Shown piece after piece: positions 32,401-42,352 of a stretch of 64,000 nucleotides of DNA. The notes beneath the pieces were generated by a model. That model was not told where the DNA came from. It did no database searches and worked only from the letters and a program-made list of their open reading frames with translations. Numbering within the stretch: the first letter of the stretch is position 1; every line of letters starts with the position of its first letter. Origin of the DNA: Timema cristinae. Taxonomy: Eukaryota > Arthropoda > Insecta > Phasmatodea > Timematidae. The translations under genes were made by a program, and so were the position numbers. The stretch is taken from assembly GCA_039000515.1 (NCBI GenBank), contig JBCFYV010001001.1, positions 5,755,993 through 5,819,992 of the forward strand. Reading direction: 5' to 3'.

Positions 32401-32704
32401 TAAATAGTTAGCAGCTCACGGGATAGAAAACTGAGATTAGCACCTGGAAGGTTCAGTTTGCTGACCACATGACACCCTGTCTCAGCAAATTTTGGCACAA
32501 TCTTTGCTGACATGTGACAGCCACACGGTTGGTATATAGCTCGCTTGCGAGCTGACGCCATGGAGCTTTTTTTCTTTTGCTATAAAGACGTTAGAAAACT
32601 TTTTTTAACTGTAAAAATGTCTCTTCTGTAAAGATACTAGGTTTGTTAAACTCACCTCCGGCCTTTACGACTCCCTCACTAGTAATCGATATAACTTTCA
32701 CCCA
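32401..32704. other. Unannotated spacer
   Basis: Contains the short palindrome GCTCGCTTGCGAGC near 32541. A minus-strand frame (32591-32791) is discussed under rejected items. Confidence 0.4.
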
Positions 32705-32812
32705 AGTCAACCAAGGTCCGTGAAGTTGGCAGTACCCATAACAGCACAACTTATGAGACCTATGCCAATATTGGGGCTGAATTTGTGCCACAAGAATATC
32801 CTATTTTCGTAA
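32705..32812. repeat. Dispersed repeat R1, copy 1
   Basis: Matches 41150-41242: GGTCCGTGAAGTTGGCAG, ACCTATGCCAATATT and GCTGAATTTGTGCCACAAGA are shared with few changes. Confidence 0.75.
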
Positions 32813-33064
32813 TTTGTGTCATAATTTTCTTGGAAACACCCAAAAAACTTTGGGTGCTGTTACAAACTAACTTACTACGGTACTGCGAAGTGTGCAATGC
32901 CGGTTACTTGTGTACTTAAAAGACAGTCTCATGTTTTAGTTTCGGTTTTTTTTACTGCTTTTTAAAAGGGAGTTATAAAATATTCTCAATAAATACGGTT
33001 TGTTCAAGGGAAATCTCCCCATACAGTACGCGTTTCATTCCTGCATCATGTAAGGCAGGAAAGA

Positions 33065-33283
33065 CTACGGTCCAATTTTCATAAGACTAGTCTTTTCTCA
33101 CAGCTAGAAAAAGTTATCAGATATCTTTTCATGTATTCATACGTTGAATCATGTGATTGTCAGCTTCAATTTTTATATATATATTATAAATATCTATAAA
33201 CTAGCACTAATAAAATAGTAAAAAGTTGTCAATTTTGGATGTAAAATTTCTTAAAGGTTCTTCCTATGAAAATTGGACTCGTC
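33065..33283. mobile_element. MITE M3, about 220 bp
   Basis: Inverted ends: CTACGGTCCAATTTTCATA at the left and TATGAAAATTGGACTCG at the right. The left half holds CATGTATTCATACGTTGAAT, the right half AAAAGTTGTCAATTTTGG. Half-copies of this family recur at 25318, 34215, 37480, 42240, 53745, 58590 and 63110. Confidence 0.65.
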
Positions 33284-33372
33284 ATTGTACACTGATATGG
33301 GTAAAGGATCTAATACGTAGCTACCTATATTTTCTTTCTAATGGATATTTGAAACAACTTTTAGAAGTTATA

Positions 33373-33605
33373 CACCTTAGCTCAGTCGGTGTCATGTCTC
33401 TCTACTGATATATAGGTCCCGAGTTTGATTCCTGGAATGGCCGAAAAAATTATCATTGGTGAAATGTGGGTTTACCCTTTCACAGTGAAGAATTAACGGC
33501 CGGGACTGGATGTTTTGTCTATACTGAATTTAAGTTAGTTTATAAGTCATGTGCCGATATAATCAGTCAGTTCAGAAAGTGAGATACGCGTTAAATATCT
33601 CAAAT
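33373..33605 (+). mobile_element. SINE-C, full length
   Basis: Head CACCTTAGCTCAGTCGGTGT, B box GAGTTTGATTCCTGG, middle GGTGAAATGTGGGTTTACC, AACGGCCGGGACTGGATG, and tail CAGAAAGTGAGATACGCG with TTAAATA, the tail shared with SINE-D. Confidence 0.88.
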
Positions 33606-33640
33606 ATATGAGAGAGAAAAACTTAAGCATTCTTCTATTT

Positions 33641-34214
33641 TCTTAGTGTTATTTTATAATTATTCTAACAAATGTAACAGCTCTTAGTGTTATTTTATAA
33701 TTATTCTAACAAATGCAACAGCTCTTAGTGTTATTTTATAATTATTCTAACAAATGTAACAGCTCTTAGTGTTATTTTATAATTATTCTAACAAATGTAA
33801 CAGCTCTTAGTGTTATTTTATAATTATTCTAACAAATGTAACAGCTCTTAGTGTTATTTTATAATTATTCTAACAAATGTAACAGCTCTTAGTGTTATTT
33901 TATAATTATTCTAACAAATGTAACAGCTCTTAGTGTTATTTTATAATTATTCTAACAAATGTAACAGCTCTTAGTGTTATTTTATAATTATTCTAACAAA
34001 TGTAACAGCTCTTAGTGTTATTTTATAATTATTCTAACAAATGTAACAGCTCTTAGTGTTATTTTATAATTATTCTAACAAATGTAACAGCTCTTAGTGT
34101 TATTTTATAATTATTCTAACAAATGTAACAGCTCTTAGTGTTATTTTATAATTATTCTAACAAATGTAACAGCTCTTAGTGTTATTTTATAATTATTCTA
34201 ACAAATGTAACTGC
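33641..34214. repeat. 41-bp tandem array, 14 units
   Basis: Unit TCTTAGTGTTATTTTATAAT plus TATTCTAACAAATGTAACAGC, repeated about 14 times with almost no variation (one T to C change in the second unit). 14 x 41 fits the span. The array ends at an M3 fragment. Confidence 0.98.
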
Positions 34215-34305
34215 TACAGATCACATGACTTGACAAATGAATACGTGAAAGTATATTTAGTAGCTCTTCTAGATGTCAGATAAGGTTCTTCCAATAAAAA
34301 TTGGG
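34215..34305 (+). repeat. M3 MITE fragment
   Basis: CACATGACTTGACAAATGAA, ACGTGAAAGTATATT and TCAGATAAGGTTCTTCC with AATAAAAATTGG match 53745-53850 and 58590-58690. Confidence 0.6.
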
Positions 34306-34329
34306 TATGTCATATAATGTATTTGTTTT

Positions 34330-34440
34330 TACGTGAATTACTGTTTCTAGCTGGTTTTCTGGATTAGTTTTTTTATTTAAATCGTATATTTTCCAATGCT
34401 GGCTTGCTAGGCCTTTTGTAGCTTAATATGTCTTGTAATC
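34330..34440 (+). repeat. LINE 3' UTR-like fragment
   Basis: TTTCCAATGCTGGCTTGCTA and GGCCTTTTG resemble sequence near 15655 downstream of the LINE relic at 15029-15430. Confidence 0.45.
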
Positions 34441-34608
34441 TAACTAATGATTAGGATAGGAACAACACCCAGTCCCCAGCCATTAATTTATCATTATGAT
34501 AGGGATAAAACCTACATTTTACCAATGATAAATTTATCGGCCTTACCGGGAATCGAACCTGGGACCCTTAGCTGAGAAGGCAGACACGCTACCGACCGAG
34601 CTAAGGTG
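34440..34608 (-). mobile_element. SINE-C, best preserved tRNA-like head
   Basis: Minus strand: CCTTAGCTCGGTCGGTAGCG, GCTAAGGGTCCCAGG, then the B box GGTTCGATTCCCGG, then ACCAATGATA-type middle and ACTGGGTGTTGTTCC. It looks like a tRNA over about 70 bases, but the acceptor arms do not pair cleanly and SINE-C sequence follows. Confidence 0.85.
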
Positions 34609-35379
34609 TCGGATATAATATATTTGTAATGTATAAATGAATCGTGATAGATGAATAATTCATCCTTGGAACACGCTTTTGTCCCACGGTCCACAGGTCA
34701 CGCCACCCTTTGGATTGCTCCATTATTATGATTAATTCTCGAAACAAGACTTTCTTTTTTTCATATAGCCTTAACATTCGAAAATGAGACGCAAGTATAA
34801 TTAATCAGTGTGACTATTCAGTGTGACTATGAGTGAGTTCTGGCAAGAGCTATAAACACGTATAATTACAACTCTTCGTGATTAATTTATTCAAGTGTCA
34901 TAAATTAATATGCGAAAACATTGGTGGAACAGAGTAGCCGCAACACATCTGCCGCCCGAATGGAATTTCGACGACCACTCGTCACAACAACGAATAAAAA
35001 AGGGTGTAAAAAGTCAACTGTTAACACACGATTTAACAAATAATTATATATACATATACGAATATTATGACTATAGATCTTTTATTTAAAAAGTAACCCC
35101 CTTCCCGTAAAAAATATTGTAAAGAATCCTGTAAAACAAAACTTCAAATCATCCATCATGTCAATATAAAAACCAAACTTTTTTTTAACTTTTTTTTTTT
35201 TTAAATACAGTCCTACCATCACTGTATAGCCCTCTCCCTCTTTTTATCCTCCCTCCTATTTTCATCTCATTCCTCTTTCCTCACCCCCGCCCCCTTCACC
35301 TACCCCACTTTCCTTTCAACAACTTTTTTTTCCAACTACTATATAATATACTATCGACATTTTTATGAGGAATAAATTA
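34609..35379. other. Unannotated spacer
   Basis: T-rich tracts near 35190 and a pyrimidine-rich stretch at 35230-35320. No gene supported. Confidence 0.4.
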
Positions 35380-35535
35380 AATTTTCAAAATAAAATATAG
35401 CCTATGTTACTCGCTGATAATGTAGCTTTATATTGGTGAAAGAATTTTTTAAATCGGTCCAGTAGTTTTTGAGTTTATCCATTACAAACAAAAACACAAA
35501 AAATCAAATCTCTTTATAATATTAATAATGATATA
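35380..35535 (+). mobile_element. RTE-like 3' end fragment
   Basis: AAATCGGTCCAGTAGTTTTTG, ACAAACAAAAACACAAAAAA and TATAATATTAATAATGAT resemble the terminal block of the RTE-like copy at 28768-29338. Confidence 0.6.
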
Positions 35536-35599
35536 TAATGTTCTTCCACAATGTTTTGTGGAGGGAGGAGAATTGGAAGGGTAATTGAAGGAGAGGGGG

Positions 35600-35847
35600 G
35601 CATGTCTTACTACCCGTTAGGTTTACATGAATATGTACTAACTACGATGATATGTTAGGAATGAGGAAGATTGAATTCAGAGGAAATGTACCCAAATTAG
35701 TGTGGGGGGGAGAGAGAGTGGAAATAATTTAGGGGAAAAAACACCCTTAGTACATTCAACTGGGTTCGAATCCTGATCTATCCGTCATCAGCAGTCCAAT
35801 CTATTGCGAGAGATATGTTTTAGACTATGCGACCACCGTGGAGGGTA
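35600..35847 (-). mobile_element. SINE-A, near full length
   Basis: Tail CATGTCTTACTACCCGTT, middle with a G run, B-box complement GGTTCGAATCCTGATC, head GCGACCACCGTGGAGGG. Moderately diverged. Confidence 0.8.
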
Positions 35848-35887
35848 TGATTTTGATTAAGCTTTAGGTTAATTTGCTATAAAAATT

Positions 35888-35990
35888 GTGTCACCCGTAT
35901 CAAGTGGGGCATACTAAACGTCAACTCATTTAGTCTGGTTTGCTAGTGCTGGGAAGATCAGGGATCGAATCCCAATAAGGTGTACATTTT
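35888..35990 (+). mobile_element. SINE-A head fragment
   Basis: CACCCGTATCAAGTGGGGCA, GGGATCGAATCCCAATAAGG and TGTACA followed by a T run. Middle and tail are absent. Confidence 0.55.
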
Positions 35991-36269
35991 TTTTTTTTTG
36001 CATCAATCAAGTTGTCCATCGAAAGTTAATTTTGAAATGTAAATCAACGTTGTCCAGGCGCTAATAATAGAGCTAGTGTTTATAGACGTCATCGGAAAAG
36101 GGAAAGTCTTATTAGCAGATAAGCAAGAGGCCAAGTAGGATAAAGTACTTTACTAATGACATTGGCATTTAGAGTGTGTGTGGGGGGTGGGGGGTGGAGG
36201 GGGGGGGTTGTTTGGTATGATTAAATGCGCCAGCGTAAGAAGCTTCAAATTAACCAACTAAGCAAAGAC
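35991..36269. other. Spacer with G/T-rich tract
   Basis: A TG- and G-rich tract lies near 36175-36210. Otherwise nothing. Confidence 0.45.
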
Positions 36270-36450
36270 AAAATATATAAACGAACTGTTTGAAATTACT
36301 GTTTGTATAAAATTAAAATAAACATAACTACTGAAGTAATTTTTTTTTTAACCAAAAAAGTATTTTGCTACAAAAATTGCAAAGGATATTTACCTTAATT
36401 TGCATCCCCTTCCACCCTACCTTGAGTTGGTAGTAATCGTTTACTTTGCT
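36270..36450. repeat. FB arm
   Basis: AATTAAAATAAACATAACTA, a T run, CCACCCTACCTTGA and nearby motifs resemble the FB element arms at 17236-17895 and 48950-49100. Confidence 0.5.
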
Positions 36451-36484
36451 AGGCCAAAAAATGACTGAATAACCCTTCCTGAAT

Positions 36485-37080
36485 TTTAACAACTTTTATT
36501 TTTACTTTACCGGACCCCTCGAAGAAAGAAGTATTATGATCGTAAAAAAAAATTTAATTCGAGCGTTTGATGGATGCCGACGTTTCGTGATCCCTGAATC
36601 CGAAAAAGTTGTTTTGGCGACAGCGTATGACTATCTCGGCCTAAAGCCAAAATAATTTTGCCGATCGGGCTAAAACTTGATATCTAGGATTCTCATAAGG
36701 TACCCCAATTGAATTTTTGGAATTAGATATCCAAGCCTAAAATTAAGGGTAGTTTACTTTAAGGTAAAAAGAGAAAATAACTATTTTCTCGAAATCAGCT
36801 TTAACGATTTTGATTAATTCGTATCTAGACACTGTTTAAAATTACAAACAAAATGGCGCATATCACTTCCAAGAAAATTACTTTTACGAGTGTAATTAAT
36901 ATAAGCATAAATTTCTCCTAGTTTGAAATATATCTGCCTAAATTTGAGAAACGAAATAACTTATCATTGAAAAGTTGTAGGGCTAAGAGAAGTAAAAAAA
37001 AATATTTGAAATATATTTTTACTAAACCAATAATTTCCTTTTAAACATCTAAATATTTTCATTTTAAGTAACGAAGTTAA
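36485..37080 (+). mobile_element. G/H element, G part
   Basis: GTATTATGATCGTAAAAAAA, CGACGTTTCGTGATCC, GGGCTAAAACTTGATATCT and AAAATTAAGGGTAGTTTACT are shared with 54125-54760 and, reversed, 44740-45500. No ORF. The superfamily is unknown to me, although this motif series is common in arthropod genomes. Confidence 0.7.
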
Positions 37081-37479
37081 AATGTATGCACTGTGCGCCA
37101 TAATATAGGCCTATATATATAATTGAAAACCATACTTTATGGTGGTCATAGCTATGGATCGGTGAAGTTGTGAAACCAATATTGTCACTCGACAATAAAA
37201 AGTTTAACTGGCATCAGAACAAAAATCGGAAGTTGGACGTGGGCCAAATCTTCCCCAGGAGTTATCTTATTCACATATTCGATAATTCAAAACGGTCCAT
37301 CATAAACCCTCAGTTTGGCTAAGTAGGAATAACAGCCAGTAATTAATTAAAGGGCCGACAGGGAAGAGTGCTATTAAGCGCCTCTAACACTAACACGCAC
37401 CCACTGCTCTATGCACACATTACAAACCAATCAAATATCAAAGGAAGGAACTTTTCTGACTATAAAAGTTACTAGATCA
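37081..37479. other. Unannotated spacer
   Basis: Nothing recognised. Confidence 0.4.
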
Positions 37480-37665
37480 GTTTTCATGCAATCATACGTC
37501 TTAAAGTCATGTGATCTGCCACTGCCGCTTTTTACATATATCATCAATACCTTAAAAAATAACAATAGCAATAGGCTTATAGTAAAATGTTATCAAGTTT
37601 GGCCGCAAAAAATTGTGTATTTTCTAAAGGCCATTAGTATAAAAATTGGATTGTAGTGGGAATGA
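37480..37665. repeat. M3 MITE, degenerate
   Basis: TTTTCATGCAATCATACGTC, AGTCATGTGATCTGCC, GTAAAATGTTATCAAGTTTG, ATTTTCTAAAGGCC and AAAAATTGGATTGTAG follow the left-to-right order of M3. Confidence 0.55.
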
Positions 37666-37914
37666 ATTGCCTTAGAGTGAATTTTTTTTTTTACATGTCC
37701 CTCGTGTAGCTTTAAAATTTATCCGTGGTGCGTTTAATAATGATAAGAGACCAAGTTGGACTGAAATATTGTCATCGATCCTATTTGTATATAGTTTTTA
37801 TTTTAATTTGTGTTGGCTAAAAAATACTTTTGTGTATAGTATTAAAAACTATTAGTTTAATCAATATGCTTATTAGTATAATTTGATTAAAAATGGTAAC
37901 CTAAACCAGTTATT
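37666..37914. other. Unannotated spacer
   Basis: Nothing recognised. Confidence 0.4.
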
Positions 37915-38050
37915 TAAACACCCATTCGGAATATCCTGCCACTGAGCTATCATGGTGGTAAACACTCCAAATGCACCTGCCGGGAATCGAACCCCAACCT
38001 CGTCGGCAACAAGACTTTATGCAATGCAGTCCTATTAGACTCCTTGGTCA
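37915..38050 (-). mobile_element. tRNA-like SINE heads, minus strand
   Basis: Minus strand: GGTTCGATTCCCGGCAGGTG (B box) and GATGACCAAGGAGTCTAATA, plus a second A-box-like CCATGATAGCTCAGTGGC. Two fused or nested SINE heads are likely. Confidence 0.45.
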
Positions 38051-38294
38051 TCTGTGATGACACAGGGGGTGTACTTCATAGTAAAGTAAGCTTAAATTTG
38101 TCCAGCACCAACGTGTTTGACTGGCGAGCCTAGTTTCTCAGAAAGTTCTAGACTCGTGTTTGAGTCCTGACTGGATGCACCGCCGTATTATAACCATTTG
38201 AATGCTGGTGCATTACTTCTTCTCGTCCCTTTACAATTAGATTCAGTATTTTTGAGAGATTGTGTGCATGTACGCCATCCTTGCTACCCATATA
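38051..38294. other. Spacer with possible tRNA-like head
   Basis: 38115-38200 has GACTGGCGAGCCTAG and TCGTGTTTGAGTCCTGACTG, a weak tRNA-like pattern. Confidence 0.35.
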
Positions 38295-38470
38295 TTAACC
38301 CTAACGAAGGTAGAATTTAGAGGAAATGCATTCACATCCGCGTGTAGAGAGGTGAAAAACTATTTAGGAAAATTACATTCAGTACATCCATCCAGGATTT
38401 AAACCCCGACCTACCAATCACTGTAAAATAAGACGAGGTTAACTCAGCTCACGTGCCCACCGATGCGGGT
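38295..38470 (-). mobile_element. SINE-A, tail missing
   Basis: TAGAATTTAGAGGAAATGCA, ACATCCGCGTGTAGAGAGG, TTTAAACCCCGACC and GCTCACGTGCCCACCGATGC form the middle and head of a reversed SINE-A. Confidence 0.7.
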
Positions 38471-38610
38471 TAGGTTGTTATTAGTCCTCACGTTAGTAAT
38501 ATACTATATTTTATAACTTTTTTTTTTTGCCTTTCGCGTCTTACTAACCAAAACTAGGTCGTCTGTAATTTATACTTTGTTCAACAATGTGTTTCATCCT
38601 TTTTAATCCA

Positions 38611-40115
38611 AGACTTTAGCCCAATCAGTAACGTGTCTGCAAACTTAACTTAAGGTCCCCGGTTCAATCCTCGGCATGACTGAAATACTTATATGGCTGA
38701 GTCACGATTATCCGGCCTAAGGTGGCGGCATTCCGGCCCGAATAACGGAAAAGCCGGATAATACGGAATCCTAGTGTAAATAGTTTTCAGAATGGGTTGC
38801 CTACTTTTTTTTATTTTCACAGAACATTAACTTTGTTTAATAGACTCTGCCCATTTTCTGATTGCGATGTAAATTAGGAATACAGTAATTGTAGAGGGAC
38901 AGTAAAAATTAAACGAGGGTCACCATCCCCTCTCTACACCTAACACATGGGGCTATTCTCTGTTAGGATGTGCTATGGCCGAGGATAGGGGGAGGGGATT
39001 GTGTTTACCGTGTGGGTTCGTGATTGACGAAGACTTGATTTTTAAGGTTCTTATTAGTGCTTCTATCTCTAGTACAGACGTGATGTTGATAGTGATATAA
39101 GGATGAAAGAACCTGAACAATATTCGGAAGCTTGTGACAAAACGAGGTGTTGCTAGGAATAGCCAATGGCCTGTCTGAATCCTAGGTGGTCCCTACATGG
39201 TTTTTGATCCCTGGTACCCTGGGCTGGAGCGGTAGCCTTCTACTACAAATATTGATGAACCGGCGTTCTAACCCGTGTGGTCCCGATCAGCCACGATGGT
39301 TGGATACAGAATTTTTTATCCTGCCCCCTGGCCTGGTTTCTGTCTAAGGAATACTGACAATGTTTATGTGACCATCTCCTCTATTCTATTTGTTTACAGG
39401 CTAATCACAACAACCAGCAACACTCGTTTTGTCATTCGCAAACCACAACACACAATATTATACAAACACGCCTTCCAATTTAGGTCATGCGGTCAAACGA
39501 GAAATGATTTTTTTTTAATCTTTAATATACAGTAAAGTACTTCATTTTGGAAATGGAAGATCACTTACAAAGCAAGAACAGTGATATAAACACACGTGAG
39601 AAACGTTTCCACGAACTCAAAACAAATGTCACAGTGTACTTCATTGTCCGACTGCCACGTCTATTTGAGTGCACACGCGACTCATGTAGCTACGCCTCAC
39701 GCACATCTCCCTTGACACATCTTCTTTTTCCAGCCAAATCAAAACAGTGCTGCTATCTACAAGCGTATGCGGCTGCAATAGTACTTTTCTATACGCCAGC
39801 CACATGCATAGCAGTTATGCTTTGCTGTCTCTAATGTAACAGTTGTAAGGCGTTTGCAATCGGTTTTTTAAAATTATTAATTACTAATGGCTATATATCG
39901 ATTTGTTTATTTTAAAACGCATTTGTTAACACCGAGAACCGAGCCGGATAATACGGAAGGCTGGATAATCGCGACTCTAGTGTAATTAGTGAAATTACAG
40001 GCTTTCCCCTTTCACAGCAATAAATTAGCAGCTGGAAGACTGAGTGTTAGGTCTGTTTTACAATTAAGTTAGTTTGTATATCGTGTTCTGTTGTAATCAA
40101 TCGGTTAGAAAGTCC
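38611..40115 (+). mobile_element. SINE-C split by a pogo-like element
   Basis: 38611-38693 is the SINE-C head (ACTTTAGCCCAATCAGTAAC, B box GGTTCAATCCTCGG). 39983-40115 continues it with ATTAGTGAAATTACAGGC, CCCCTTTCACAGC and GGAAGACTGAGTGTTAGG. Joining across the TA target restores the normal SINE-C order, so the DNA transposon came later. Confidence 0.85.
38694..39982. mobile_element. Pogo-like element, about 1.29 kb, non-coding or decayed
   Basis: Left end contains GAGTCACGATTATCCGG, with ACGGAAAAGCCGGATAATAC just inside; right end on the minus strand GAGTCGCGATTATCCAG, with CCGTATTATCCGGCTC inside. The TA dinucleotide lies at both borders. These ends are typical of the pogo/Tigger branch. 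Two open frames (39275-39535, 39547-39834) show no transposase motif that I recognise, so it is probably an internally replaced, non-autonomous copy. Confidence 0.82.
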
Positions 40116-40555
40116 CTTTTAAAATAATAATAAATAATAATAATAAATAATCTTATTTAAAACATTAAATATAGTTACTAAATGTCAGAAAATATTTTCT
40201 GAAAGTTGTTTTGGCGGTGTTGTAATTGTGAGAACTTCCCCTGAGCGATAACTATCTCCTGGGGGGAAGTTATGGAGGTGGGGAAGGGTGGGACTTGTCC
40301 CCTGTTTGTTAGTGGCGGGGGAAACTGGCGGAACTCTATTAACAATGGCTGTGCCGAGCTAGACGTGTCCCCATTGTGTGCAGCCTTAACCAGCAAACAA
40401 CGGACACGAGTCGAGAACAATAGGACAGGACTTCGAGACTCGCCTGGGGGAAGAATTATTATGAATCTAGGGTGCTCTCCGAGATATAGTCCAACAGAAT
40501 CAGAAGAGCGGTTAGCACTCCTAAGACTGACCGTAGATCACTCTGGTTATGGTCC
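40116..40555. other. Unannotated spacer
   Basis: GC is slightly higher at 40250-40450. Overlapping frames on both strands (40178-40420 minus, 40272-40601 plus) lack recognisable domains. No gene called. Confidence 0.4.
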
Positions 40556-40997
40556 TTTAGCTTGTCATATCCATTCCACCTCATTACATCCTATATCTTG
40601 AGCTTGTTGTTCTAACCAGTCTACCTCATCATATCCTATAACTTGAGTTAGTTCTATCAAGTCCATCTCATTACATCCTATCTATTTCAGGTCTAGGTCT
40701 AGGTCTGCCCACTGGTTTCTTCCCATTGTGTTTGCCTGTCAATACTTTGAACATGGCTCTTATTTCGTCCATTCACGCTGCATATTCTGCCCACCGTAAT
40801 CCGCGAGATTTGATTACCCTGATAATGTCTGGTGATAAACACAGGGTATGTAACTCATCATTAAGTAACCTCCTCCACTCTCCGTTATTTTCAGCCTTTT
40901 TTTAAAACCGAATCATTTGATAAGTACTTTGTTTTCGTTCACACACTAAATTGTTTTTTGTCATGTAAAGTATGAGATCATGTTTCACAACCATAAA
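40556..40997 (-). pseudogene. LINE-2 RT C-terminus relic, copy 1
   Basis: Minus strand: YGCET, then NGEWRRLLNDELHTLCLSPD, IIRVIKSRGLRWAEYAA, and GKHNGKKPVGRPRPR, in the order expected at the end of a non-LTR reverse transcriptase (CETW, LRWAGHV, GRP-RRW). Stops and a gap occur. After GRPRPR come about three imperfect 43-46 bp units (AATGAGATGGACTTGATAGA type). LINE-2 is my label for this family; other copies are at 47435 and 59158. Confidence 0.82.
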
Positions 40998-41149
40998 CAG
41001 TTTCATATTTTCATGCGAAAATTCATGTGATTTGCATTGGTCACTTTTTATAAATATGTAATAGACATGCCCTAAATTGGGGTGTTAGTTTATTTTAACA
41101 TTGTTATGAATTGTAAGGGACAAAACGACAATACTAACGTATTTTGAGG
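40998..41149. other. M3-like and unannotated sequence
   Basis: TTTTCATGCGAAAATTCATG with GTGATTTGC and TTTTTATAAATATG resembles the M3 left half. Confidence 0.4.
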
Positions 41150-41242
41150 TCCATGAAGTTGACAGCACCACTAACGGCACAAATTCTGAAACCTATGCCG
41201 ATATTTAGTGCTGAATTTGTGCCACAAGAATATCCTATTTGG
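41150..41242. repeat. Dispersed repeat R1, copy 2
   Basis: Same sequence as 32705-32812, including GCTGAATTTGTGCCACAAGA followed by ATATCCTATTT. Confidence 0.75.
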
Positions 41243-41778
41243 AGACTATGTGGGTTAGCGCAGCCCAAGGTACCGGGGTTCATAACTGTGTAGGACCACC
41301 TAGAGTGTCAGTCAAGCCATACGTTAAGCATTCTTTAATATACTTCATTCTGTCACTAGTTCCTGAGTAAGTATATTCAAATCCTTTTATTAACTTCCTA
41401 ACAACATCACATTTTGTAGCAGAGCAAAGTAGTACAATAAACCCTGAAAACCAAAGCCGTACATCAAATGGGAGCCCACACAATCACCACCCTTATCCTC
41501 AGCCGCAATACATCCTGAGGGGAGGAGTGACAGATAATATAAATACCGGTGGCGTGTCTTGGTGGTTAGACAGGATAAGCAGTGTGTGTTAAAACTGTAC
41601 AGCCTGTGATATATTCTCAACCTTATGCTCTCCATTTGACCAACTACATCTACCTCACATTGAAATATAGTTCCGTTGATACCTGGCCAATTAGTGTCTT
41701 AAGTGATAAGAACAATTCACAGGTACAGTTTCAACTGTCTCTCTCCACCTTAAGGAACACTGTGCGACACTGATAAAT
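41243..41778. other. Spacer with a repeat-K fragment
   Basis: 41570-41650 is repeat K on the plus strand (GTTAAAACTGTACAGCCTGT, CTCTCCATTTGACCAA). Small frames here lack domains. Confidence 0.45.
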
Positions 41779-41792
41779 AGGCCTACTTATTA

Positions 41793-41959
41793 TTTTATTA
41801 TTAGCATGCGTCTTACTACCCGTTCGGGTTATACGCACTTACGCTAATGTGTAATGGTAGGATGATTGCGAGATGAAATGGAGGACCTACAGTTTAACGT
41901 GGAATCCGAACCACGGTGGAGGCCTGGCATTCCCCACATTCACAAGATGTCTTTGTCAG
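41793..41959 (-). mobile_element. SINE-B, 5'-truncated, 14-bp target duplication
   Basis: Minus-strand tail and middle, stopping at the CACAAGATGTCTTTGTCAG region. AGGCCTACTTATTA occurs at 41779-41792 and 41960-41973, the longest perfect duplication in the window. Confidence 0.95.
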
Positions 41960-42007
41960 AGGCCTACTTATTAAATTACAATTAATTACAGAGGAAAAGT
42001 TCGACAC

Positions 42008-42225
42008 TTTAGATCAGTCGGTAACGTGTCTGTCTATTGGGCTAAGGGTCTCGAGTTCGATTCCTGCATGGCCAAAAATTTATCATTGGTTAAATGTGGA
42101 TTTCCCCTTTCACAGTGATGAATTAACGGCCGGGGATTGAGTGTTGTGTCTGTTCTAGACTTACGTTAGTTTAAAGTTGTTTGCTGAAATAATCAGTCGG
42201 TACAAAAAGTGCACGTTAAATACCT
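42008..42225 (+). mobile_element. SINE-C, full length
   Basis: Head CACTTTAGATCAGTCGGTAA, B box GAGTTCGATTCCTGC, middle GGTTAAATGTGGATTTCCCC, AACGGCCGGGGATTGAGTG, and tail AGTGCACGTTAAATACC. Confidence 0.9.
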
Positions 42226-42311
42226 AAAATAAATGAAAAAAAGTAAAAATTTTAACAAAGTTGATAGCAAATAAAATTATATATTTTCTAAAATTTCTTC
42301 CAACCAGTATT

Positions 42312-42352
42312 CTACTAGCACCGCGCCTTACTACCCGTTTGGGTTGTACGCA
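42312..42352 (-). mobile_element. SINE-A/B shared-tail fragment
   Basis: GCACCGCGCCTTACTACCCG and GTTGTACGCACT match the common tail. Too short to assign to one family. Confidence 0.65.

Noticed and set aside
32591..32791. Minus-strand frame with GGTGAGT after a short TWVKVISITSEGVVKAG stretch, possibly an exon end (faintly filamin-like)
   Set aside because: Half of the frame lies in dispersed repeat R1, no splice acceptor with a pyrimidine tract precedes it, and the similarity is too short.
33641..34214. CRISPR-like regular repeats
   Set aside because: Units are contiguous with no unique spacers, in a eukaryotic repeat context.
34535..34608. Possible functional tRNA gene on the minus strand
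   Set aside because: A and B boxes are good, but the acceptor arms do not pair well and SINE-C sequence follows directly; five sibling copies exist.
39275..39834. Two open frames inside the pogo-like element as a transposase
   Set aside because: No HTH or DDE-type motifs seen; sequence reads as unrelated filler.
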